A stretch of 64,000 bases of DNA from Paenibacillus sp. FSL K6-3182 (GCF_037976325.1 NZ_CP150265.1:3653501-3717500); one strand, 5' to 3'. Positions 43,213-52,603 are shown, counted from the first letter of the stretch. Numbers and translations: made by a program. Notes: generated from the sequence alone by a model not told the origin.

Positions 43213-44346
43213 TTACTGATTGTTTTCAGGAATGCTTATTTTTTTGGACCATGTTTTGCCGCCATCAGTTGTTCTGTACACAGCAGCATTAGCTAGGCTT
43301 GTATCTGCCATCCAGCCTAGCTCCTTGCTTGTAAACGAAATAATGCTTTCTCCCCCTGCGATCGGTGTAAGATTATTCCACGTTTTCCCCGAATCAACCG
43401 AACGACCAACGCCAATGACTCCAGCGGCTGGAGAGTAACCTCCGAGAATCGCTGCTCCATCAACAAGCTCCATATTACTAGGGTGTCCGCCAGGCGCAGC
43501 CGGTCCTTCCTTAACAAGTCCTGCAGCACCGCCTGGTGCTGGTCCACCGCCTGCTGTTTCCTGACTAATTACTTTCCTCCAGCTTGAACCACTATCTGCA
43601 GAGGCATAAAGGGAATAAGATTGCTGGGACATCCCTACTCCACCGTAAAATTGTGCCCATATTTGATTTCCCTTTGTGTAAAGCTTTCCGTCTATGCTCT
43701 CCTCAGATTTAACCGTTAGTTTCGTGGACCAATTCATACCACCATCTGTGGTTTTTGATAGTCGATAGCCAAATCCAGGTACTACGATAAGTGACCATCC
43801 ATGCTTCACATCTGTAAACTCTGCATAGCGGTTATTGGGAGGAGTAGAGATTTTGGTCCATGTTTTCCCGCCATTTGATGTTTTATAGGCAAAAGCCTTC
43901 GTATAGCCGAAGCCATTTGAAGCATCCACAAAATGAATACGTTCAAGCGCGAGCGGACTGGTTACTATTTTGGTGAACGTTTTTCCGCCATCCTTGGTGT
44001 GAATAAGGGCATTCGTTCCGGAAGCAGAAGATTTCGCCAATGCCCATCCGGTTGTGTTGGAAATAAAATCAAGCTGTGTAAATTGCCAAGTACCCTTATA
44101 GATCGGTTGCCATGTTGAGCCGGCATCAGAAGTACCAATGAGAAATCCATTGCCAGCAGCGCGTCCGGTTTTACCGTTCAAAAATTGAATATCACTGAAA
44201 TGGTATGCGGTATCCCCTGCTGGTGTTCCGCTGAAAAGATCCTTTGCTGTTGTGCTGACTGCTGCTTGCGTTAACGGTGTGATTACTGTAAGGCCAATCA
44301 TCAGTGCTGCTGCTACAAGACCGTACTTAAGTTTAGCTTTGATCAT
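43213..44346 (-). CDS. Secreted YCF48/BNR-repeat beta-propeller protein
   Basis: 377 aa. Signal peptide 1-28 ending TQAA, then six or so repeats of the sialidase/BNR type: GTSDAGSTWQPI, HTKDGGKTFTKI, KTSNGGKTWTKI, KTTDGGMNWSTK, ASADSGSSWRKV, RSVDSGKTWNNL and RTTDGGKTWSKK. The Asp-box motif SxDxGxTW marks a beta-propeller; proteins of this plan are adhesive or structural and no catalytic residues of sialidases are evident. Monocistronic, with AGGAGGAAAAAC before ATG. Confidence 0.8.
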   Translation of the reverse strand: MIKAKLKYGLVAAALMIGLTVITPLTQAAVSTTAKDLFSGTPAGDTAYHFSDIQFLNGKTGRAAGNGFLIGTSDAGSTWQPIYKGTWQFTQLDFISNTTGWALAKSSASGTNALIHTKDGGKTFTKIVTSPLALERIHFVDASNGFGYTKAFAYKTSNGGKTWTKISTPPNNRYAEFTDVKHGWSLIVVPGFGYRLSKTTDGGMNWSTKLTVKSEESIDGKLYTKGNQIWAQFYGGVGMSQQSYSLYASADSGSSWRKVISQETAGGGPAPGGAAGLVKEGPAAPGGHPSNMELVDGAAILGGYSPAAGVIGVGRSVDSGKTWNNLTPIAGGESIISFTSKELGWMADTSLANAAVYRTTDGGKTWSKKISIPENNQ

Positions 44347-44440
44347 GTTTTTCCTCCTCCTGCTGCTAAGTTAGTATTAGAGCCTTTATAGAAGAAAATA
44401 CCCTGCTTTGATCAAATTGAATCTTAAACGTTATTGGTCG

Positions 44441-44896
44441 TTATGCTGTAACTTTCTTACGAGCACCGCTTATTTTAAATACAATGATACCACAGACGAT
44501 TACAAGGACACCTAACCCTTTATTCGTTGTGAACGCTACTTTTTCGATACCTAGCCACCCTTGCGAGTCCCACAATAAAGCAGTTCCCAGCTGTGCGGTT
44601 AGAACGATAGAGATGGCATACGTCGGGCCAAGCCGCCTAATGCCTTGTACCAGACAAGTAACGACGCCTACGCCGATTAGACCGCTGAACCAGTACCATG
44701 GCTTCATATTTTGTAATACAAATAACTGTTCGCCTTCGAATACGAATCCGATAACAAATGAGGCAAGGAAGCCCATGCCTAATACTAAGGCAGTAGTTGT
44801 CCATGTATTTATTCGTTCATTGACTTTGCTATTGAATATATTTTGCAAACTGACCAAACAACCAGTGAGAACTGCGAATATAAGCCCGATCATCAT
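44441..44896 (-). CDS. DMT family transporter (DUF606)
   Basis: 151 aa, about five membrane segments; GLIFAVLTGCLVSLQNIFNSKV and LTAQLGTALLWDSQGWLG are the paired motifs of DUF606 proteins. Half-size relatives of EamA transporters usually work as pairs, and a second copy lies at 45702 with a Crp/Fnr gene between. Substrate unknown. Confidence 0.85.
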   Translation of the reverse strand: MMIGLIFAVLTGCLVSLQNIFNSKVNERINTWTTTALVLGMGFLASFVIGFVFEGEQLFVLQNMKPWYWFSGLIGVGVVTCLVQGIRRLGPTYAISIVLTAQLGTALLWDSQGWLGIEKVAFTTNKGLGVLVIVCGIIVFKISGARKKVTA

Positions 44897-44948
44897 GTTT
44901 TCTACTCTCCCATTGGCTTATTGTTTTGAAATAGCTCATGATATTGTA

Positions 44949-45647
44949 TTACTCATAAATATTTTGGCTGGCGAGTGCGCGTAGTCCATCCTTGTTTTTA
45001 ACAAGAATGCCTCCATTCTTCCGCTCAATTAAACCTTTTGCACAAAATTGCTGGACAACCCGATTGAGATGTCTATAGCTCGTTCCAATCAAGTTAGTCG
45101 TATCCTTTAAGCTGATTGTTTTTCGCTGCCCTTTAATTAGATATTCTGAATCATCATAGGAGACGGACAATAGATAGCTCGCCAATCGAACCTCTACAGG
45201 GTGCAAAATATTGAAGCTTAATGCATTCGAATTTTTTAAAAATTTCCGAGCTATAATTTTCAATAAAAATTGCAGCAGCGGTGAATGATCTTTGCCGTAT
45301 TTATTCAACCACTGATGATGAATTCCAATCATGTATACAGTCGACACGGCTTCAACCGTATTAATAATGTCAATGTCTTGCACATATTCAATATCCCCCA
45401 CTACATCAAGGGAGGTTTTGAAAGTAAGAATAAGTGTTTTCCCATCTTTTGAGGTTGTGTAGATCTTTATCTTTCCTTGAACGAGAAAATAGAGATATTT
45501 TGAAGATTGACCTTGGGAACAAATAAGCTCCTCATGATCAAAGCAGAATAGTGACAAATGGGGTAATAGTTGTTCCCCGAATGTTGCTTCCAATTGATGC
45601 GCTTGTAAAAAATGGTGGAGCTGCTCGCGATCTTTAATTTCTTGCAT
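44949..45647 (-). CDS. Crp/Fnr family transcriptional regulator
   Basis: 232 aa. Cyclic-nucleotide-binding fold about 15-130 (LICSQGQSSKYLYFLVQGKIKIY, in two parts) and a C-terminal helix-turn-helix about 165-215 (SLKDTTNLIGTSYRHLNRVV). No Fnr-type Cys cluster is present, so it is closer to YeiL/Crp-like proteins. It lies between two DUF606 transporter genes on the same strand, with gaps of 52 and 54 nt, and probably regulates them. Confidence 0.87.
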   Translation of the reverse strand: MQEIKDREQLHHFLQAHQLEATFGEQLLPHLSLFCFDHEELICSQGQSSKYLYFLVQGKIKIYTTSKDGKTLILTFKTSLDVVGDIEYVQDIDIINTVEAVSTVYMIGIHHQWLNKYGKDHSPLLQFLLKIIARKFLKNSNALSFNILHPVEVRLASYLLSVSYDDSEYLIKGQRKTISLKDTTNLIGTSYRHLNRVVQQFCAKGLIERKNGGILVKNKDGLRALASQNIYE

Positions 45648-45701
45648 CTGTACGAATCACCTCCAGTGGAATACGATCAAGGGCTTGGTATATTTTAACT
45701 A

Positions 45702-46127
45702 TTATAACCGCAATATGACCACCCCAGCTATCATCATCCCAATACCGATGAATTGAGGCAGCCTCATCTTCTGCTTTGCAACCCCGAACCATCCTTGACT
45801 ATCGACGATAAAAGCCAGGCTTAACTGGGCAATCAGCATGGCAGATATGCTAAGTGTAACGCCAATTTGTTGAATTGCAGTGACATTGCTGAAGATGATA
45901 ATAGCTGCAAAGGAACCGCCGATTAGATATAAGGGTTTTACTTGTTTAAAACCGGACCACTGTTTATCCCTGACGAATAACAGAATAATCAAGGCTGCTA
46001 TGAAGCCGGTGAACTGGGTAATCGTTGCGGTTTGCCAAGTGCCGATATCTTGACTAATTCTTGAATTAGCAACACCTTGCAGTGTAATTAAGACCCCGCC
46101 TAAAAATGCAAAAATGCTCCCTTTCAT
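45702..46127 (-). CDS. DMT family transporter (DUF606)
   Basis: 141 aa, five membrane segments, GSIFAFLGGVLITLQGVANS at the start and IAQLSLAFIVDSQGWFG near 105. Paralogue and likely partner of the protein at 44441. ATG 46127 follows GGAGGAG by 9 nt, replacing the frame start at 46145 that includes that site. Confidence 0.85.
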   Translation of the reverse strand: MKGSIFAFLGGVLITLQGVANSRISQDIGTWQTATITQFTGFIAALIILLFVRDKQWSGFKQVKPLYLIGGSFAAIIIFSNVTAIQQIGVTLSISAMLIAQLSLAFIVDSQGWFGVAKQKMRLPQFIGIGMMIAGVVILRL

Positions 46128-46230
46128 ATCATTGCTCTCCTCCATATCAATCTTTCCATCATTAAACGATACATTTCAAGGTTTAGGAAAGGACATATGT
46201 CCTAAATCAATGTAAAGCAGTTTTTTGCAT

Positions 46231-46264
46231 AAAAAAAGAACGAACGCTCGATCACTGTTCGTTC
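46231..46264 (-). terminator. Terminator of the IclR gene
   Basis: GAACGAAC (46238-46245) pairs with GTTCGTTC (46257-46264), followed on the minus strand by T7. Confidence 0.85.
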
Positions 46265-46288
46265 AATTTATTCGTTTGGGATCGCCAC

Positions 46289-47074
46289 CTATTCGCTCCA
46301 ACGTATCTTATTGCGGAACCCCAGTTCTTTGGAGATGAGATCCGCATACTTTTTTGCTTGCTGACCGTAGCTCTCGATTTTACTTGGCGTAAAGCGTATC
46401 GCGGGACCAGCTACATTCAGTGATCCAATAACGGTATTATCATAAGAAAAGATGGGAGCCCCGATGCCAGTTGTTCCATCCGTTGCTTCTCCTGATGTGA
46501 TGGCATAACCTCGGGAGCGAATGATCTCTAGAGCAGTCTGAATCATTTCTTTGGATAATGGAATCAGCGACGGTATTGTTGTCCAATCCACACCTTGCAA
46601 TATAGCTTCTTGCATCGTGGATGGCAAATGAGCAAGAATAGCGCGATTAGATGCTCCTATATAGAGTGGCAGCCTAAGTCCGATAGGTTCGGAAATTTTC
46701 AACATTTGCGGTGAATCGATGGAATCAATATAGACGCCTTCTTGGTTCTCTCTTGTAGCCAAATAAATCGTTTCTTTCGTTTTTTGCGATAGTTCGACCA
46801 TGAATGGTCTAGCCAGTGACCTGAACATTAGACTGTCCCACATCAAAAAACCGTATTTCATAATGGAAAGTCCTAATTTATATTTTTTCGATTTTTTATC
46901 TTGAGCAACAAATCCATGTTCGGATAAAGAATGAAGAATCCGATGCGCGCTTTGTACGGGCATGTCGAGTTCCCTGCTGATTTCTGTTGCACTCATTTCT
47001 TTCTCGCTGCCATGCGGTACAAGCAGATCCAATATGTGAATAGCTTTGGAAATGACCCCGGACATTTGCTGCAC
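46289..47074 (-). CDS. IclR family transcriptional regulator
   Basis: 261 aa. N-terminal winged helix about 8-70 (MSATEISRELDMPVQSAHRILHSLSEHGFV, in two parts) and the GAF-like effector domain with YLATRENQEGVYID, LPLYIGASNRAILAHLP and SGEATDGTTGIGAPIF, all typical of IclR. Such proteins regulate catabolic operons in response to small acids. No catabolic operon is adjacent, so its target is unknown. Confidence 0.9.
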   Translation of the reverse strand: MQQMSGVISKAIHILDLLVPHGSEKEMSATEISRELDMPVQSAHRILHSLSEHGFVAQDKKSKKYKLGLSIMKYGFLMWDSLMFRSLARPFMVELSQKTKETIYLATRENQEGVYIDSIDSPQMLKISEPIGLRLPLYIGASNRAILAHLPSTMQEAILQGVDWTTIPSLIPLSKEMIQTALEIIRSRGYAITSGEATDGTTGIGAPIFSYDNTVIGSLNVAGPAIRFTPSKIESYGQQAKKYADLISKELGFRNKIRWSE

Positions 47075-47458
47075 CTCCGATTAGGAATTGATGTTATATT
47101 GCTTAACATGATTTTAGCATATAGATCCTAGCAACGGATATATGTCAATCTTGGTTGGCATTATGGGTCCTGCTGTAACAGCGATCGTCAATTGCCATAA
47201 TATTCAAGCTTGCTATGCCGATTACGAAGATCTTTTTCAGCAATGTCTATCTTCAATAAATAACACGTACCTCCGATCGGAAAAGCATCAACGGTACGTG
47301 TTTGTTATGCTATTCATTTATAAACAATCTCACTCGGTTCAGTATCAGATTAGTAACAGCCTTTGCAGTTTATTGTCTTGTGAAGTAAGCCTTGGCTTGA
47401 ATTGTTTGACTCCAATAGCAGTATGATGTTTTCATTCATATACAAATAGACTCTTTAT
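47075..47458. other. Gene-free stretch with a long imperfect hairpin
   Basis: 384 nt between IclR and the histidine kinase. AACACGTACC (47262-47271) pairs with GGTACGTGTT (47293-47302), and the loop holds the self-complementary TCCGATCGGA. T tracts are weak, so terminator activity is uncertain. The 94-codon plus-strand frame at 47142 lacks a ribosome binding site. Confidence 0.45.
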
Positions 47459-48550
47459 TTAGTTATTCTTTACTGTATTCGGTAAATACACATGAAATAA
47501 AGTCCCTTCATCACTTTCAGCCCAAATTTGTCCTCCGTGACGTTCGACAAGCGTTTTCGTAATAGCCAGTCCTAAGCCCCCGCCTCCCGATTTCCGGTTC
47601 CGTGATTTTTCCACACGATAGAAACGTTCGAATACATGCGCGAGCTGCTCTGTTGGTATTCCGATTCCAGTATCCTTGACGGTTATTTGAACACCTTGTT
47701 GAACCAATTTCCCATATACCGATACCTTTCCACCATTAGAAGTAAACTTTAGAGCATTCGATAATAAATTTGTCCATATTTGAATGAGTCGGTATTTATC
47801 AGCATGGATAGTCATTTCAGGGATGAAACCTCTTTCCAATATAATTCCTTTGTCTGAAAAGGAGGGCTTCATAAGATCTATAACTTGTTCTATAGATTTT
47901 GTTAGAGGAGCATCTTTTAAGGTTAACGGCTGTGCTGTAGAAGTAAGTGTTTGCAGTTCTTCCAAATCATTAACCATTTGGACTAAACGGTGAATTTCTT
48001 CTCTGCATGATTGAATGCGTTCAGGAGTAGCTTCCCAAATCCCATCTTGAATCGCTGATAAATAACTATTTAATGTCGTTAAAGGTGTTCGAAGCTCATG
48101 AGCAATATTTTCGGTCATCGTCACCCGTAATTGTTCTTGCTGTTCAAGCTGTTCAGCTAAATGATTGATAGAGGCAGCCAGTTGATCGACTTCATCTTTT
48201 GGAGTTCCTTTTATAGGTAGTCGAACATCTCGTTTTCCTCTTGCCATAACGAGTGTTATGTTCTTCATTTTAACTAAAGGAGAGGAAATTTTTTTAGCGA
48301 TGTAAATGCTCATAATAAGCGTAATAATGAGTGCTCCGCCTACTGTCAGTCCAATGGATTGAAGAACGGCTTGCTCTAAATGTGAATTTAATGACTCTGT
48401 CTTATCGTGGCTACCTTGCGCTATCTCTTCACCATAAAGCTGGAAATGATGATGAGTGGCTGTAGCTAAAGCAATGGAAGCAATGATTAAGATGGCTGTG
48501 GTATAAAAGATAAGAAGAATACTAATCCGATAGGATAGTGTTTTTTTCAT
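47459..48550 (-). CDS. Sensor histidine kinase
   Basis: 363 aa. Two membrane segments (about 8-30 and 62-85) enclose a very short extracytoplasmic loop of about 32 residues, then a HAMP domain, H-box ENIAHELRTPLTTL near 150 and ATPase boxes (NLLSNALKF, VKDTGIGIP, GGGGLGLAI). It would phosphorylate the OmpR-type regulator whose gene overlaps by 4 nt. The small sensor loop suggests sensing in the membrane or cytosol. Third gene of an operon that begins with a NirB-like protein behind a CstR-type operator. Confidence 0.92.
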   Translation of the reverse strand: MKKTLSYRISILLIFYTTAILIIASIALATATHHHFQLYGEEIAQGSHDKTESLNSHLEQAVLQSIGLTVGGALIITLIMSIYIAKKISSPLVKMKNITLVMARGKRDVRLPIKGTPKDEVDQLAASINHLAEQLEQQEQLRVTMTENIAHELRTPLTTLNSYLSAIQDGIWEATPERIQSCREEIHRLVQMVNDLEELQTLTSTAQPLTLKDAPLTKSIEQVIDLMKPSFSDKGIILERGFIPEMTIHADKYRLIQIWTNLLSNALKFTSNGGKVSVYGKLVQQGVQITVKDTGIGIPTEQLAHVFERFYRVEKSRNRKSGGGGLGLAITKTLVERHGGQIWAESDEGTLFHVYLPNTVKNN

Positions 48551-49239
48551 TTGCCTCCTCCATGAAAGCGATAGCCGGCACCAAAAACCGTCTGAATGAA
48601 CATTGGATTTTTAGCATCCTCCTCTATTTTTTGCCGTAAATTTTTGACATGCTGATCAATTGTACGAGCATCCCCTTCAAAATCGATTCCCATCACCATA
48701 TCAATTAATTGTTCGCGGGAAAGTGTTCTTTCAGCATTTCTAGCCATAGCAACAAGCAGTTTATATTCATTGGGTGTTAAATTTATGGGTTCTTGATTGA
48801 TGTAAACCTGTTTAGCTTGGCTATCCAAACTTAATCGTCCATTACCGTATTCCAAACGATCAGCGAGAAGCTCTTGATGATTAGTACGCCGCAGGACAGA
48901 ACGAACTCTAGCCAATAATTCATGGGGATCAAATGGTTTCACGATATAATCGTCAGCTCCAGCAGATAACCCTTGGATGCGATGATTTAGAGAAGCTTTA
49001 GCCGTTAGCATGATGATGGGTACCGGATTAGTTCCTCGTATTTGTCTGCACAGCAGCTCTCCATTAATGTCAGGGAGCATCAAGTCAAGAATGATTAAAT
49101 CAAAGGGCTGCTTATCGATTTCATGCAACGCACTTTGGCCATCACTAGCTTCACATGCACTATAACCAGCCTTGTTTAGATAAGCGATTATAACCTCTCT
49201 AATTTTATCTTCATCCTCTACAACTAAAATTTTACTCAT
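48547..49239 (-). CDS. OmpR/PhoB family response regulator
   Basis: 230 aa. Receiver domain 1-120 with phosphoacceptor Asp in LIILDLMLPD (about D53), acidic pair ED near 9 and Lys in IVKPFDPHELL near 102; C-terminal winged helix with LTPNEYKLLVAM and GDARTIDQHVKNLRQKI. Overlaps both neighbours by 4 nt (ATGA), so it is coupled with the NirB-like gene and the kinase. Confidence 0.93.
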   Translation of the reverse strand: MSKILVVEDEDKIREVIIAYLNKAGYSACEASDGQSALHEIDKQPFDLIILDLMLPDINGELLCRQIRGTNPVPIIMLTAKASLNHRIQGLSAGADDYIVKPFDPHELLARVRSVLRRTNHQELLADRLEYGNGRLSLDSQAKQVYINQEPINLTPNEYKLLVAMARNAERTLSREQLIDMVMGIDFEGDARTIDQHVKNLRQKIEEDAKNPMFIQTVFGAGYRFHGGGK

Positions 49240-49868
49240 GGTTGCTCATTCCATTTCAAAGTTTTTAATTCGTCTAGTGAAATACGATTAATAAATTTGC
49301 TGAATTTTTCCTTTCCTTTAGCATGTTCTTTATAATAGTTAACGAGATTAATTATTGATGGTATTAACTTCTCTTCCGATAACCCTGAAATTAAAAGCTG
49401 GGCAAAGGAAGTTTTTATTCCCTTGGGCTCTCCGCCGACATAAACGTCAAACACATTCCGCATTTTTACGACCCCAATATCTTTTAATAAAGGTTCACTT
49501 GTACCTAATGCGCAACCAGCATAACCGACTTTCATTGGAGTTGGTGTTCCGATTCCCGCAATTGCTTCGTTTAATTTAATGGCAATATCTAAGCCTGCAT
49601 CCTGGGCTCCTTTGCAAAAGTTGCATGCAATCAAGCTTTTTGTCGTAAAGCCTGAAGGATTAACCTCGAGGCCGACTGCTCGTAATTGTTCGGTTATTTC
49701 ATTTTGTTGATCTAACGGTATTTCCACATAAAGCTGCTTAAAAGGTGTCATCTCTATATTTGCTTCTGTGTCAATAAGTGAACCTATGGTTACCAGTTGA
49801 TGAGGTGTGAACAGGCTGCCTCCAACCTGAATGGCTGGTGAGACTGCGATTTTTATTTTATCATTCAT
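49236..49868 (-). CDS. Nitrite/sulfite reductase-like protein (ferredoxin-like half only)
   Basis: 210 aa. Has a NIR_SIR ferredoxin-like N-terminal part (about 1-70: GGSLFTPHQLVTIGSL) and a shortened siroheme/4Fe-4S-like part with LIACNFCKGAQDAGL and MKVGYAGCALGTSEP. Of the four cluster Cys expected (CxxxxxC and CxxxC), only the first pair as CxxC and one Cys of the second are seen, so bound cofactor is doubtful. Full-size NirB or CysI is three times longer. It is first in an operon with a two-component system and lies behind a CstR-type operator, which hints at sulfur species sensing. Function unknown. Confidence 0.75.
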   Translation of the reverse strand: MNDKIKIAVSPAIQVGGSLFTPHQLVTIGSLIDTEANIEMTPFKQLYVEIPLDQQNEITEQLRAVGLEVNPSGFTTKSLIACNFCKGAQDAGLDIAIKLNEAIAGIGTPTPMKVGYAGCALGTSEPLLKDIGVVKMRNVFDVYVGGEPKGIKTSFAQLLISGLSEEKLIPSIINLVNYYKEHAKGKEKFSKFINRISLDELKTLKWNEQP

Positions 49869-49903
49869 TTGGCATCTCTCCTTTACATCATAACCATTAT
49901 AAT

Positions 49904-49920
49904 ATACCCCCTAAGGGTAT
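49904..49920. promoter_or_regulatory. CsoR/CstR-type operator upstream of the NirB-like operon
   Basis: ATACCC-CCTAA-GGGTAT, same 6-5-6 form as the site at 11571, 36 nt upstream of the start codon. Confidence 0.7.
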
Positions 49921-50001
49921 GTAGGTCAAGAGTTTTTACTATACCCGGGTTAAGTATCTTGATTAGTTTTAATGATGTCATTGCATCAGTTTAATTGTCT
50001 G

Positions 50002-50039
50002 CACAAAAAAAAGAGCGAGGCGAATAGTCGACTCACTCT
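50002..50039 (-). terminator. Terminator of the serine hydrolase gene
   Basis: AGAGCGAG (50012-50019) pairs with CTCACTCT (50032-50039) with one mismatch; the minus strand runs into T8. Confidence 0.8.
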
Positions 50040-50082
50040 ATATAAATATCACTAATGGCTGCATTCAAGTTTTATGCTTATT

Positions 50083-51225
50083 CTAAACCAAACTTGACCA
50101 TATAATTTGTTTGGTACCAAGTACCGATTCAGGTATCCATGAGTAAATGGAAGGTACCATGAATATAACAACGAGCTTCTCAACCGGGTCCACAAAAAAT
50201 CCGGTTCTTCCTGAACCCTCCAGCTGGTAGGTGCCTACTGATTCATATGAAAGATGATGAATAGCTAAATCTAAACCAAGAGCATGACCTTTATCTTTGA
50301 TTTTACCTCCCCAATGATAGGCGGGAACGTTAAACAGATGTCGGCGAGTCATCAGATCTACCGACTTTCTGCCAAGGATACGCTGACCTTCAAAGGTTCC
50401 GCCATTCAACAGCATTTGTCCGAATTTCCACATATCAAATAGTGTTGAATAAAGTCCACTATCCGAACGAGGCGGCATAGGGGAACCGTCATTTTCTCTG
50501 CTTAACCTTTCGATATCCATCTGATCTACACTGCATACTTCAGAGTGCAGATGCTCAGGAACATCAAAAAAAGTACGTGTCATTTGGAGTGGTTCGATAA
50601 TGTTCTCCGTAATGTAGTCCTCATACTGCTTACCAGATACTCTTGAGATGATCTCGCCCAGCAGAGCGAAGCCCACCGTAGAATAATTATAGGCATCCCC
50701 AGGTTGGCAAACGAGCGGGCCTTGCAACACTTTTCGAATCCAATTATCCATGCCGCTAGCCCCCCACCATTCTCTAGGATAGGGCTCATTGTAATATCCG
50801 GTGACTGGTAAAATACCAGACGTATGCGTTAATAAGTGGAACAAGGTGATATCTTTATGTACAGGATTATTGAATTCTTCCAAAATGCTGGACACAGTCA
50901 GATCGATATAAAGCTTACCGTCCTCTATGAGCTTCATGATTGCAACACTTGTGAATGCTTTCGTTATGGATGACATTTTACGCAAGGAATCCGGCTGCAG
51001 TTCACCTTGGTCTGTGGATCCATGAAGTCGACCCATTGATTTCCATGCGGCGATCTTTCCTTCTCGTGCAACGAGAAAACTGGCTGCTTGAATTTTTTTC
51101 TGTGCGATCAGATTCAGAAAGTGATTATCCAGCTTATTTAATTGATGTGAGCTGAGCCCAACCTCTTCGGGCACAACATCCAAGTGGCCCTCTGTTATTT
51201 TCCACTCGCTTAGCAATTCATTCAT
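50083..51225 (-). CDS. Beta-lactamase family serine hydrolase (class C/esterase type)
   Basis: 380 aa. SxxK motif in SSITKAFTS near residue 85, the Tyr motif as YNYSTVGF near 180, and HWGGKIKDKGHALG near the C-terminus in place of KTG. No signal peptide is seen at the N-terminus, so it is likely cytosolic; such proteins act as esterases or D-amino peptidases rather than beta-lactamases. ATG 51225 follows AAGGGG; the frame start at 51258 lacks a site. Confidence 0.85.
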   Translation of the reverse strand: MNELLSEWKITEGHLDVVPEEVGLSSHQLNKLDNHFLNLIAQKKIQAASFLVAREGKIAAWKSMGRLHGSTDQGELQPDSLRKMSSITKAFTSVAIMKLIEDGKLYIDLTVSSILEEFNNPVHKDITLFHLLTHTSGILPVTGYYNEPYPREWWGASGMDNWIRKVLQGPLVCQPGDAYNYSTVGFALLGEIISRVSGKQYEDYITENIIEPLQMTRTFFDVPEHLHSEVCSVDQMDIERLSRENDGSPMPPRSDSGLYSTLFDMWKFGQMLLNGGTFEGQRILGRKSVDLMTRRHLFNVPAYHWGGKIKDKGHALGLDLAIHHLSYESVGTYQLEGSGRTGFFVDPVEKLVVIFMVPSIYSWIPESVLGTKQIIWSSLV

Positions 51226-51382
51226 CTGTCTCGATCCCCTTCCATTAATTAGGAACAATGAATCTATACTACACGAGCCGCTCTAATTTCGTCCATATGG
51301 ATGTAAAGACTGCCGTTAAAATTATAAAAAATTGTTCGTTTGTATCAAGTTCAGAGCTGCTTTCCATTCATATAGTTTCTCA

Positions 51383-51934
51383 TCAATGAACCTTTGTTTT
51401 CGTGAGCTTTACCCTTTTTAATATTTCATTTATAAAATCCGTTTTACCTGCTGTATAACCGGACCGATCTTGAGCTTGCAATGCCAATTCCTTTTTTAAC
51501 TGTTCATACGCAATGACAGCTTCGGGATGCTCCCTAAGATAATCGCGGAATGCCAAATGTCTTGCTAATTCTTCGCTATCACGATTGCACACGTACAAGT
51601 GATGCTCCATCCATTTTTCACGCTGTTTATGCCAAGGAACCGACATATCTTTTCTGCCAAAGGCCTCTCTTCCTTCAAAACTCCAATCTTGTTGATGGAA
51701 ATAACCAATCTTCTCAAGCCCTTGGATGATCAGAGGCAGCATACTATAATCTTCAATGACGATATCTATATCCAAGATGGGCTTTGCACCAAGTCCTTTA
51801 ACAGAGGTGCTTCCTACATGTTCAACTGACCTAATGAATTGCCCAACTTCAGCTTCGATAGTAGATCGTATTTCACAAAATTCGTGCTCCCAAAGAGGAT
51901 TATAGTTTTCAATCTCAACTATTGTACTCATCAT
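51383..51934 (-). CDS. GrpB family (UPF0157) nucleotidyltransferase-fold protein
   Basis: 183 aa. EHVGSTSVKGLGAKPILDIDIVI (about 33-55, in two parts) has the GS and DxD pattern of nucleotidyltransferase-fold proteins, followed by HHLYVCNRDSEELARHLAFRDYLR, the GrpB signature. Family function is unknown beyond a dephospho-CoA kinase-linked domain. ATG 51934 follows AAAGGAATC and overlaps the stop of the preceding gene by ATGA. Confidence 0.87.
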   Translation of the reverse strand: MMSTIVEIENYNPLWEHEFCEIRSTIEAEVGQFIRSVEHVGSTSVKGLGAKPILDIDIVIEDYSMLPLIIQGLEKIGYFHQQDWSFEGREAFGRKDMSVPWHKQREKWMEHHLYVCNRDSEELARHLAFRDYLREHPEAVIAYEQLKKELALQAQDRSGYTAGKTDFINEILKRVKLTKTKVH

Positions 51935-52461
51935 ACTGATTCCTTTCTCTGCGCGGCAAAACCCATTCTGCACATCGACCAATTAAAGCTTGTGGTTGCA
52001 ATTTTATCATTCAAATCCCACAAATTATCGATCATGCGAACCTCGACATTTCTGCGTATGAGTTCTCCAAACAAATCATGAACAATTATTTTATTGATGG
52101 GGATCTGTGTTTTTTCGCTCACATAGTAACCAGCACTTTTATCTGTGCCATAGAAATCAACCGTATCGAATTCATATAAATACAATGTGGTTTCCCTCAT
52201 GATTTCAAACCATTTATGCTCAATCGCAACAACATGATCCAACGAATTTGAGCTTAAATAAAGTTTTTTATGCTCATCTGTGGTCGTTTCATGACTATGA
52301 TAAGTTACTCTAGGACAATTGCGAGGTGTTAGGAAATTCGGCAAGCATTGTTCATTTATTGCCCATACCAACCCTTTGCTTTGATCCATATCCACTCGAG
52401 AAGGTATTCTAGGTTCAAAAAGTGTAATATCACTTTCTTCGCTCACATGAAATAATCTCAA
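51931..52461 (-). CDS. DUF6886-like family protein
   Basis: 176 aa protein starting LRLFHVSEESDITLFEPR, followed by VWAINEQCLPNFLTPRNCPRV, a pattern shared by a conserved uncharacterised family in Bacillales. TTG 52461 lies 5 nt after an AGGGATC site and gives the family N-terminus; the 41 residues further upstream run across a terminator hairpin and are rejected. It overlaps the GrpB gene, so the two are co-transcribed. No catalytic motif recognised. Confidence 0.65.
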   Translation of the reverse strand: MRLFHVSEESDITLFEPRIPSRVDMDQSKGLVWAINEQCLPNFLTPRNCPRVTYHSHETTTDEHKKLYLSSNSLDHVVAIEHKWFEIMRETTLYLYEFDTVDFYGTDKSAGYYVSEKTQIPINKIIVHDLFGELIRRNVEVRMIDNLWDLNDKIATTSFNWSMCRMGFAAQRKESV

Positions 52462-52553
52462 ATGATCCCTGCTTTCTGATATAAAATGGTTGTGCACGAA
52501 CAGCATTATTTTCAACATACGAGGAAATTGTACCATAATCTGGTTTAGAGTGG

Positions 52554-52581
52554 ACGCAAAAAAACCGCGATATACGCGGTT
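52554..52581 (-). terminator. Terminator of the rhodanese gene
   Basis: AACCGCG (52563-52569) pairs with CGCGGTT (52575-52581), followed by seven T residues on the minus strand. It ends the rhodanese/sulfite exporter transcript. Confidence 0.85.
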
Positions 52582-52603
52582 CATCAGTCACTTGAAAAGT
52601 TAT

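Noticed and set aside
47142..47426. 94-codon plus-strand frame in the IclR-kinase gap
   Set aside because: No ribosome binding site, odd composition, and it spans an inverted repeat.
52462..52584. 41-residue N-terminal extension of the DUF6886-like protein
   Set aside because: It crosses a terminator hairpin and lacks a ribosome binding site; TTG 52461 gives the conserved N-terminus.
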